From positions 1 through 7,327 of the forward strand of contig USEH01000110.1 in assembly GCA_900553675.1 (NCBI GenBank): DNA of 7,327 nt, given 5' to 3'. The translations under genes and the position numbers were made by a program. The notes below the pieces were generated by a model, which saw only the letters and a list, made by a program, of their open reading frames with translations, made no database searches and had not been told where the DNA came from. How positions within the stretch are numbered: the first letter of the stretch is position 1; every line of letters starts with the position of its first letter. Origin of the DNA: an uncultured Ruminococcus sp. Its GTDB lineage: Bacteria > Bacillota > Clostridia > Oscillospirales > Ruminococcaceae. Positions 1 to 4,827 of the stretch are shown piece by piece.

Positions 1-27
1 TTATATAAATCAATACAGTTTTTTGCT

Positions 28-687
28 TTACTTTTTATTTCTGATGTCTTCTTTGTTTCCGTCCTCAAACAGATCAGCCGCCTTTTTCATAGAAAGTATT
101 CCGTTGCCGTCCGGCAAGGCACATTTTTTCATGATCTCGGCAATCTCTTCAACCGGCTCACGGCAGTCCGCCCTGAGCCATTCAAAAACTATCGCTGTCA
201 TTCCGCTGAGATAGAATGATGCAAAATATCTGTGGTATTCTTCTTTATAGCGGAAGCGGCGCATTATCGGTGAAAGAGCCCTGCTGAACATCGTCTCGAA
301 AATAACATTGGTGCCAACCACCTGCGGATGCTTTATGCATATCTTAAACAGCGCACGGTTTTCCTTTATAAAATTCAGATATGGAACGAGAACATCCTGC
401 CGCATGAAAACAAGTTCTTCAAGCCGGCAGGTTTCAACGTTTAAAACCGACGCGTTCAGACTTTCATCGAAACGAGAAAAGAACTTGTTCGATATATACT
501 CGCTGACCTCATCAAGCATATCCCCTATATTTTCATAATGAAGATAAAAGGTGGAGCGGTTGACTCCCGCGGCTGAGCATATATCCTTTACGGTTATATA
601 TTCAAAATCCTTATGCCCAAGCAAAGATATGAACGCTTCGTCCATTTTCTGTGCAGTATTCAGATACTTACTTTGAGATTTGTTCAA
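28..687 (-). CDS. TetR/AcrR-family transcriptional regulator, TTG start
   Basis: This is a 219-residue, probably cytoplasmic, DNA-binding repressor. Residues about 10-57 form the TetR N-terminal helix-turn-helix domain: residues 31-50 read like a typical TetR recognition unit (ITVKDICSAAGVNRSTFYLH), followed by the usual Tyr and acidic helix. The C-terminal half (about 75-190) is helical, and its FEWLRADCREPVEEIA stretch at 168-183 resembles the TetR_C_8-type ligand/dimer domain common in Firmicutes. The ligand cannot be predicted. The start codon is TTG (685-687), chosen because an AAAGGAGG Shine-Dalgarno sits 9 nt upstream and the next Met is residue 15, already inside the first helix. It lies 27 nt downstream of a small membrane-protein gene on the same strand, so the two are probably cotranscribed and the regulator may control its own operon. 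The family call is firm; the target is inference. Confidence 0.93.
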   Translation of the reverse strand: MNKSQSKYLNTAQKMDEAFISLLGHKDFEYITVKDICSAAGVNRSTFYLHYENIGDMLDEVSEYISNKFFSRFDESLNASVLNVETCRLEELVFMRQDVLVPYLNFIKENRALFKICIKHPQVVGTNVIFETMFSRALSPIMRRFRYKEEYHRYFASFYLSGMTAIVFEWLRADCREPVEEIAEIMKKCALPDGNGILSMKKAADLFEDGNKEDIRNKK

Positions 688-696
688 TCGCTCTTG

Positions 697-704
697 CCTC
701 CTTT
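697..704 (-). promoter_or_regulatory. Ribosome binding site that sets the TTG start of the TetR gene
   Basis: On the minus strand this reads AAAGGAGG, nearly the full anti-16S complement. It is 9 nt from the TTG codon at 685-687. A site this strong at ideal spacing supports the rare start codon over internal ATG codons. Confidence 0.85.
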
Positions 705-714
705 ACAACGATAA

Positions 715-1071
715 TTATTCCTCGCCGCTTATTTCTTCCGCAAGGCGGATAATATCTCCGGCGTACTGCTCTTTGCGGCTGCTGAGTATCTTTTTAAAAA
801 GCGGATAGTTAATGCTTACGCCGACTATTCCAATTACTCCGATGATGATTCCAATGACTGTGAACGCCGTGCTTCCGTTTCCGATTACCTTCATGGAAAG
901 GCACATTCCAGTGCCCAGAATAAGCGCTGAAACTATTCCGAAGGTGTATGCAAAAATATTTGCCGGACGCTTAACTTTATTATCAAGCTTTTTAAGAGCC
1001 ACCACCTTGGAGGTGCTCTTCTTTGAATATTCGTTGGCTATCGACTGTGCATAAACCTTATCTGTGTTCAT
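715..1071 (-). CDS. Small two-helix membrane protein of unknown function
   Basis: This 118-residue protein has a hydrophilic, Lys-rich N-terminus (1-36), a hydrophobic segment at about 38-61, a short polar turn (KVIGNGST, 61-68), a second hydrophobic segment at about 69-91, and a charged C-terminal tail ending in acidic residues. This predicts a membrane hairpin with both ends on the same side, probably cytoplasmic given the Lys/Arg next to each helix. There is no signal peptide or lipobox. The ATG at 1069-1071 has AAGGAG 10 nt upstream. The TetR gene follows after 27 nt. From memory, similar short Clostridia proteins are sometimes labelled dihydropteridine reductase in databases; nothing here supports that, because no nucleotide-binding glycine motif is visible and the protein is about half the expected size. 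It is a real gene judging by its RBS, composition and operon position, but its function is unknown. Confidence 0.85.
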   Translation of the reverse strand: MNTDKVYAQSIANEYSKKSTSKVVALKKLDNKVKRPANIFAYTFGIVSALILGTGMCLSMKVIGNGSTAFTVIGIIIGVIGIVGVSINYPLFKKILSSRKEQYAGDIIRLAEEISGEE

Positions 1072-1118
1072 TTTTGATATTCTCCTTAAATATTATTTTT
1101 CCTTATCGGAACAACATA

Positions 1119-1147
1119 ATTATACCGAATATTATCATAAAAATGAA
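1119..1147 (-). promoter_or_regulatory. Candidate promoter of the membrane-protein/TetR operon
   Basis: On the minus strand a perfect TATAAT lies at 1119-1124. The -35 position at 17-bp spacing (1142-1147) reads TTCATT, a poor match, so the promoter may be weak or activator-dependent. Transcription would begin near 1112, giving a leader of about 40 nt to the ATG at 1071. An 8-bp direct repeat flanks the -10 element (see findings) and could be operator sequence. Confidence 0.5.
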
Positions 1148-1153
1148 CAACAC

Positions 1154-1184
1154 AAAAGCCGTCAGATGTTGATATCAGGCTTTT
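1154..1184 (-). terminator. Candidate rho-independent terminator, distal hairpin after the HPr-like gene
   Basis: AAAAGCC (1154-1160) pairs with GGCTTTT (1178-1184) across a 17-nt interior that can form a further 3-bp GAT/ATC helix. On the minus strand the hairpin ends in TTTTGTGTTGTT, a fair U-rich tail. It lies about 90-120 nt past the HPr-like stop codon and before the next minus-strand promoter, where an end-of-transcript signal is expected. The internal loop makes the stem imperfect. Confidence 0.5.
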
Positions 1185-1202
1185 CGACGGACATAATGCA
1201 AA

Positions 1203-1228
1203 GGCGCTCCGATACAAACCGAAGCGCC
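1203..1228 (-). terminator. GC-rich hairpin after the HPr-like gene, possible terminator
   Basis: The arms are 1203-1212 and 1219-1228 with a 6-nt loop. In the minus-strand RNA all ten positions pair if two G-U wobbles next to the GGCGCU/AGCGCC core are allowed. On the plus strand the same two positions are C-A and A-C mismatches, so the fold favours the minus transcript. The tail is only TTTGCATTATG, so this may act together with the more distal hairpin at 1154-1184. Confidence 0.5.
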
Positions 1229-1272
1229 GCGCAGTCATTTTTGTTATGCCATCAAATTGTAATCGCCTGAGA

Positions 1273-1503
1273 TTATTTTACGATAAATCTGTCAATCTTT
1301 GCAATAAGATCGTCGCAATTGTCAACATGAGCCTGAAGCTCAACCGGTCTTGAAAGATCGAGGCTGAATATACCCATGATGGACTTAGCGTCAATAGAAT
1401 ATCTGCCGGAAACGAGGTCAACGTCATAGTCGCACATGGTTACAGCATTTACAAACTCCTTGACGTCATTGATGGTTTCGAGTTTAAGGTTTAATTTAGT
1501 CAT
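1273..1503 (-). CDS. HPr-like (PTS HPr/Crh fold) protein lacking the active-site histidine
   Basis: This 76-residue protein matches the HPr fold from about residue 28 to the end: VDL, then DAKSIMGIFSL (38-48), corresponding to the HPr regulatory-serine helix, then a beta strand and a final helix (63-75). Serine 41 aligns with Ser46 of HPr, the site used by HPr kinase/phosphorylase. In an ungapped alignment with Bacillus subtilis HPr recalled from memory, Thr10 takes the place of His15 and Asn12 that of Arg17; the GLHARPA motif is absent and the protein contains no His except His59. It therefore cannot relay phosphate from enzyme I in the usual way. A Crh-like signalling role is an inference. 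The ATG at 1501-1503 has AAAGGA 10 nt upstream. It is a single-gene unit with its own strong promoter, divergent from mtaB. Confidence 0.85.
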   Translation of the reverse strand: MTKLNLKLETINDVKEFVNAVTMCDYDVDLVSGRYSIDAKSIMGIFSLDLSRPVELQAHVDNCDDLIAKIDRFIVK

Positions 1504-1529
1504 TGATATTCCATCCTTTCACAGTAAAA

Positions 1530-1565
1530 CGGAAGCATGTTCAGATAAAATCAAAGCGTCTTCCG
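1530..1565 (-). promoter_or_regulatory. Possible leader hairpin in the 5' untranslated region of the HPr-like gene
   Basis: CGGAAG (1560-1565, read on the minus strand) can pair with CTTCCG (1530-1535), followed by TTTT. The stem is only 6 bp, extendable by two pairs around one bulge, and encloses a 24-nt region. It resembles a weak attenuator or a stabilising leader fold. It matches no riboswitch I recognise, and a stem this short can arise by chance. Confidence 0.25.
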
Positions 1566-1591
1566 CACCTGCATATTATCAGGTTAATTAC

Positions 1592-1619
1592 AGTATAACA
1601 GATTAAAAGATTATGTCAA
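1592..1619 (-). promoter_or_regulatory. Strong sigma-A-type promoter of the HPr-like gene
   Basis: On the minus strand, TTGACA (1614-1619) and TATACT (1592-1597) are separated by 16 bp, and a TG one base before the -10 makes it an extended -10. The start would be near 1585, leaving a leader of about 80 nt before the ATG at 1503. The perfect -35 suggests high expression. Confidence 0.8.
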
Positions 1620-1625
1620 GTCGTG

Positions 1626-1651
1626 TTTTTGCCGAATTTTGGGGATTTTTT
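1626..1651. other. Three roughly helically phased T-tracts between divergent promoters
   Basis: T5 at 1626-1630, AATTTT at 1635-1640 and ATTTTTT at 1645-1651 have centres about 10 bp apart, the pattern known to curve DNA. They fill the 42-bp gap between the -35 of the HPr-like gene (1614-1619) and that of mtaB (1662-1667), where UP-element or bend effects on RNA polymerase could occur. The tracts are seen in the sequence; an effect on either promoter is inference. Confidence 0.45.
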
Positions 1652-1661
1652 ATCGTTATGA

Positions 1662-1690
1662 TTTACATATCGGATAAGTTGTGGTATAAT
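1662..1690 (+). promoter_or_regulatory. Sigma-A-type promoter of mtaB
   Basis: TTTACA (1662-1667) and a perfect TATAAT (1685-1690) are separated by exactly 17 bp, with TG at 1682-1683 forming an extended -10. The predicted start near 1697 leaves a short leader of about 25 nt carrying the AGAAAGG ribosome binding site. Confidence 0.82.
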
Positions 1691-1704
1691 ATCGTCAAAT
1701 AAAC

Positions 1705-1711
1705 AGAAAGG
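1705..1711 (+). promoter_or_regulatory. Ribosome binding site that sets the GTG start of mtaB
   Basis: AGAAAGG ends 10 nt before the GTG codon at 1722. Starting there puts the conserved YTFGCKVNQYE motif at residues 6-16, as in MtaB proteins generally, so the GTG start is well supported. Confidence 0.7.
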
Positions 1712-1721
1712 CGAAACACAA

Positions 1722-3032
1722 GTGACTGTATACTACTACACCTTCGGCTGCAAGGTAAATCAATATGAAACCGACTGCCTGCAAGAGCTTATGTCTGCCA
1801 AAGGACACTTTCCTGCCCCCGACCCCAAGCTTGCAGACATCATTATAATAAACACCTGCACTGTAACAGGCTCTGCGGATATCAAGCTAAAGCAGCTTTT
1901 GCACCGCACTCGGCGGGAAAATCCTGAATCGGTGATAGCCGTATGCGGGTGTTTTCCTCAGATTTATGGGGACTCTCCCCTGCTTTCCTTGGCGGACGTC
2001 ATCGTCGGGGAAAATAACAAGTCCGAGCTTCCAGCGCTTATAGATGATTTTTTGAGAGATGGCAGACGCAGAATGTCGGTTATCCCTCATATTAAGAGTG
2101 AAGGAATTGAACCGCTTTCGCTCGAAAGAGGAAGCGACAAAACCCGTGCTATAATCAAGATTCAGGACGGCTGCGACAGGTTCTGCTCCTACTGTGCTAT
2201 TCCCTATGCCCGCGGACGTTCACGTTCAAAGCCGCTGGAGGATATCGCGAACGAAGCAAAAAGGCTTGTTGATTCGGGGCACAAGGAGCTTGTGCTGGTT
2301 GGAATAAACCTCAGCTGTTATGGGCTTGACCTGCCTGATAAGCCTGACCTTGCCGACGCTGTCAGCGTTGTTTGCAGCGAAAGTGGAGCGCAAAGGGTTC
2401 GCTTGGGCTCGATTGAACCGGAGATGCTTACGGCGGACATAATAGAGCGGCTATCGCACGAGGACAAGCTCTGCCCGCAGTTTCATCTTTCTTTGCAATC
2501 GGGCTGCGACAAAACCCTGCGCGAAATGCGCCGCAAGTATGACAAGGCAGAATACTTAACACTAGTCAGTGAGCTCAGAAAGCGGTTTGCCGATTGCGCA
2601 ATAACCACCGACGTTATGACAGGCTTTGCCGGAGAGACTGAGGAGGATTTCCGAGAGTCGCTGGAATTTGTTAAAAGCGTAGGCTTTTCCAAGGTTCACG
2701 TATTCCCCTATTCCGAGCGCGAAGGCACCATAGCTGCCAAAAGAAGCGATCAGGTTCCGATAAACGTCCGCTTGGAGCGCGCTAAAATCATGACCGAGGC
2801 AGCCAAAATCAGCGAAAAGCAATATCTTGAATCGCTCGTTGGCAAAAGCTATGAGGTTTTGTTTGAGCGAGAGCGCGGCGACAGCTGGCATCAGGGTCAT
2901 ACTCGGAGTTACGTGCTTGTAAAAGTAAAATGCTTTACAGATAGTCTATGGCGGGAGATGCGCAACGTCATGATAATCTCGGCGGAGGACGGCTATTGTA
3001 TCGGAGAAATTGTGGATAATCAGGAGCTATAA
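1722..3032 (+). CDS. mtaB: tRNA (N6-L-threonylcarbamoyladenosine-37 C2)-methylthiotransferase
   Basis: This 436-residue radical-SAM methylthiotransferase adds a methylthio group to t6A37 of ANN-decoding tRNAs, improving decoding. The N-terminal UPF0004 domain (about 1-125) opens with the MtaB signature TFGCKVNQYE, and Cys10, Cys46 and Cys77 are the expected ligands of the auxiliary iron-sulfur cluster. The radical-SAM core (about 140-345) carries CxxxCxxC at Cys151, Cys155 and Cys158 within IQDGCDRFCSYC, followed by the characteristic PYARGRSRS. The remaining 375-436 fits a TRAM RNA-binding domain. The KVNQYE signature and PYARGRSRS separate it from MiaB and RimO. The length is normal for the family and all six cluster cysteines are present. 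It is a single-gene plus-strand unit with its own promoter, converging on the GH43 gene; its TAA overlaps the A-tract next to the shared stem-loop. Confidence 0.95.
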   Translation: MTVYYYTFGCKVNQYETDCLQELMSAKGHFPAPDPKLADIIIINTCTVTGSADIKLKQLLHRTRRENPESVIAVCGCFPQIYGDSPLLSLADVIVGENNKSELPALIDDFLRDGRRRMSVIPHIKSEGIEPLSLERGSDKTRAIIKIQDGCDRFCSYCAIPYARGRSRSKPLEDIANEAKRLVDSGHKELVLVGINLSCYGLDLPDKPDLADAVSVVCSESGAQRVRLGSIEPEMLTADIIERLSHEDKLCPQFHLSLQSGCDKTLREMRRKYDKAEYLTLVSELRKRFADCAITTDVMTGFAGETEEDFRESLEFVKSVGFSKVHVFPYSEREGTIAAKRSDQVPINVRLERAKIMTEAAKISEKQYLESLVGKSYEVLFERERGDSWHQGHTRSYVLVKVKCFTDSLWREMRNVMIISAEDGYCIGEIVDNQEL

Positions 3033-3066
3033 AAACATCAGCCTCGGAATGCCTCCGGGGCTGATT
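3031..3066 (-). terminator. Stem-loop terminator between the convergent GH43 and mtaB genes
   Basis: A 12-bp stem (3037-3048 with 3054-3065, one G-T pair) closes a 5-nt loop at 3049-3053. Read on the minus strand it is followed by GTTTTTATAG, a proper U-tract, so it is a good rho-independent terminator for the GH43 transcript 15 nt past its stop. On the plus strand the tail is TGTTATAC, weaker, but it probably also ends mtaB. The U-tract overlaps the mtaB stop codon. Confidence 0.82.
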
Positions 3067-3080
3067 GTTATACTATGATA

Positions 3081-4748
3081 TCAGTCTATTTCCGCGCCGC
3101 TTTTGGTTACATGGTAATAGTCAAAATCAGCGTGACCTCCAGCTTCCTTGGTTGAGTAGCAGTAAAGAGCAGTGCGATAGCCTGTGAACAAATCGAGGTC
3201 GTAGGTCATAGTGAAGCCCTTGGAGAGCTTTTCCCAATTCTCGCCGTCGAGCGAATAATAGAATTTCGCCTTATCCTCGGTGGTGATGCTGCCGTCTTCG
3301 TTTACAGTGGAGAAGTTGTACTCTATCTTCAGATATACATTGTCCTGACTGAGCGGCTCTTCGCGGATTATATTCATTTCTTCGTTTCTGTTCTGCTTTG
3401 CAAAGTAAATATGCTTTGCACCGCTGTCATCGGAATAAACGCCGATAAAGCCTGCGTTCGTCTGAAACGCCGCTATGCCAGCATAATCACCGGGATTAAG
3501 ACCTGAAGCGTCAATAAGCACTTCTGACGTGCAGAACGGTCCTTCGGTTCTTTGGGTCAGTGAATTTTTGGCATGGAACATATCCTTATCCACACGAGAT
3601 GTGGTTATTCTGTACCAGCCGTTTCTGTCCGTAACGCTCCAGTTTTCGTTGTCGGGATTGTGATTGAACTGCCAGTTGAGCTTAAGCTTGTTTTCGTTGT
3701 AATCAAATTCATCGTTTGCCATCAAGGTAGATTCTTTCCACTCGGTAAGCTCGGAAAGAACCGATACCACCTTGGCAGACTTAGAATCCTCACCCATCAT
3801 CGGCCAACCGTCTACCCATGTGACCGGCTGCAAAATCGGGATTCTTCCGACCGCACCGTGATCCTGGAACAAAAGCGCGTACCAGTTGCCTTCGGGAGTG
3901 TCAACTATTCCGCCTTGCGCTGTTCCGTTGCCGTAGTAGCCCATATCGTCGCACAAAACTACCTTGCCCTCGTATTCGCCCATGAGATTATCTGAGCGGA
4001 AGCAAAGCTCGCATCGCCTTATTCCGGGAGTGCTTGTGGCATAGCTTATCATTGTGATGTAGTACTTGCCGTCGATTTTATAGGCGTGCGCGCCCTCAGC
4101 TCCGGAAAGACCGTCAACAATTCCGGTGTTAAACAGCTTTTTGTCCACTCCGCCGGACTTGATTGCAGAAAGATCCTTTTCAAGCTCGGTTATCCAGACG
4201 TCACCAGCGCCCGAGATTATATAGGGCGTGCCGTCGTCCTCGAAGAAGAGCGTTGCGTCGTGGAAAACTCTGTCAAAAACAACTCTTTCCCAGCTTGGAT
4301 TTTCGATATCCGCGGTTTTGTAAATATATGTCTTGCCCTGATCCCATGCGCAGAAAAGAACATAGAACATATTGTTATAATACCTTATACTTGCTGCCCA
4401 CGAACCCTTGCTGTAGGCGTGATTATCGCCGACAAGGTCGGTCTGAGGGCTGTTTTCTAAGATATCATATACATATCCTATCAGCTCCCATGTGACCAAA
4501 TCCTTTGATTTCATTATGGGAACGCCCGGAGTGAAATACATGGTAGTGCTTACCATGTAATAGGTATCTCCCACGCGGATAACGTCCTCGTCAGGAACAT
4601 CCGACCACATTATCGGGTTTGTTGCAGTGATGATATGCTTGCCGTCCGTCTCAACAAGATTGTTATTGCCGCCGTCTGCGCAGCCGCCCAATGCGCAAAA
4701 AGCAAGCACTACTGCGCATAAAAGCGAAATAAATCTTAAAAATCTCAT
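3081..4748 (-). CDS. GH43-family glycoside hydrolase lipoprotein (beta-xylosidase/alpha-L-arabinofuranosidase type)
   Basis: This 555-residue secreted enzyme probably removes xylose or arabinose from plant hemicellulose fragments. The signal peptide (1-22) ends in a lipobox, LGGC, with Cys23 the predicted lipidated residue, so it should be anchored outside the membrane. The five-bladed propeller domain spans about 40-335. Asp53 (in VPDEDVIRVGDTYY) is the likely general base, Asp164 (HDATLFFEDDG) the pKa-modulating Asp, and Glu218 (EGAHAYKIDGKYY) the general acid. FQDHGAVGRIPIL at 294-306, followed by WVDGWP, resembles GH43 subfamilies 10-12. Residues about 345-550 match the concanavalin-like beta-sandwich C-terminal domain of GH43 xylosidases (WQFNHNPDNENW at 359-370). 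PDED in place of the common PDPS/PDPD is a mild variation. The ATG has GAGGA 7 nt upstream. Substrate cannot be fixed from sequence alone. It lies 79 nt after gpmI with no convincing promoter of its own. Confidence 0.9.
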   Translation of the reverse strand: MRFLRFISLLCAVVLAFCALGGCADGGNNNLVETDGKHIITATNPIMWSDVPDEDVIRVGDTYYMVSTTMYFTPGVPIMKSKDLVTWELIGYVYDILENSPQTDLVGDNHAYSKGSWAASIRYYNNMFYVLFCAWDQGKTYIYKTADIENPSWERVVFDRVFHDATLFFEDDGTPYIISGAGDVWITELEKDLSAIKSGGVDKKLFNTGIVDGLSGAEGAHAYKIDGKYYITMISYATSTPGIRRCELCFRSDNLMGEYEGKVVLCDDMGYYGNGTAQGGIVDTPEGNWYALLFQDHGAVGRIPILQPVTWVDGWPMMGEDSKSAKVVSVLSELTEWKESTLMANDEFDYNENKLKLNWQFNHNPDNENWSVTDRNGWYRITTSRVDKDMFHAKNSLTQRTEGPFCTSEVLIDASGLNPGDYAGIAAFQTNAGFIGVYSDDSGAKHIYFAKQNRNEEMNIIREEPLSQDNVYLKIEYNFSTVNEDGSITTEDKAKFYYSLDGENWEKLSKGFTMTYDLDLFTGYRTALYCYSTKEAGGHADFDYYHVTKSGAEID

Positions 4749-4787
4749 ATTAATTTCCTCAATGTTCCAAGTAAATCTTATTTAATA

Positions 4788-4819
4788 GGCGCAGATTGCA
4801 GTATGCTGTAATCTGCGCC
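4788..4819 (-). terminator. Strong hairpin after gpmI; weak or leaky terminator
   Basis: Arms 4788-4801 and 4806-4819 give a 14-bp stem with one G-T pair and a TATG tetraloop, starting 8 nt past the gpmI stop codon. AT-rich flanks (TTAAT/ATTAA) can extend the stem. In minus-strand RNA the tail is UAUUAAAUAAG, without a continuous U-run, so termination may be partial and some transcripts may continue into the GH43 gene. It could also protect the 3' end of the glycolytic mRNA. Confidence 0.65.
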
Positions 4820-4827
4820 ATTAATTA

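Noticed and set aside
812..1054. 80-codon plus-strand open frame opposite the small membrane protein (also 23-214 and 308-538 opposite the TetR gene)
   Set aside because: The hydrophobic and proline-rich runs are reverse complements of the membrane-protein codons; the minus-strand genes have the ribosome binding sites and family matches.
715..1071. Annotation of the 118-residue protein as dihydropteridine reductase
   Set aside because: It is too short, has two membrane segments, and shows no Rossmann nucleotide-binding motif or catalytic Tyr-Lys pair; that label would be unsupported.
1064..1270. 68-codon plus-strand open frame across the intergenic hairpins
   Set aside because: It crosses a promoter and two terminator-like hairpins and overlaps the start of the 118-residue gene; it has no ribosome binding site or recognisable protein features.
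1504..1721. Possible riboswitch or small RNA in the divergent intergenic region
   Set aside because: The region is explained by two promoters, a short leader hairpin and T-tracts; I recognise no conserved riboswitch core.
2562..2900. Minus-strand open frames within mtaB (also 1887-2090 and 2483-2692)
   Set aside because: They lie inside the radical-SAM and C-terminal coding sequence of mtaB, with no motif or upstream signals of their own.
3573..3995. 140-codon plus-strand open frame opposite the GH43 gene
   Set aside because: It lies wholly antisense to a well-supported enzyme gene, shows no recognisable motif, and has no convincing ribosome binding site; it is a frame shadow. The same holds for 4086-4460 and 4163-4495.
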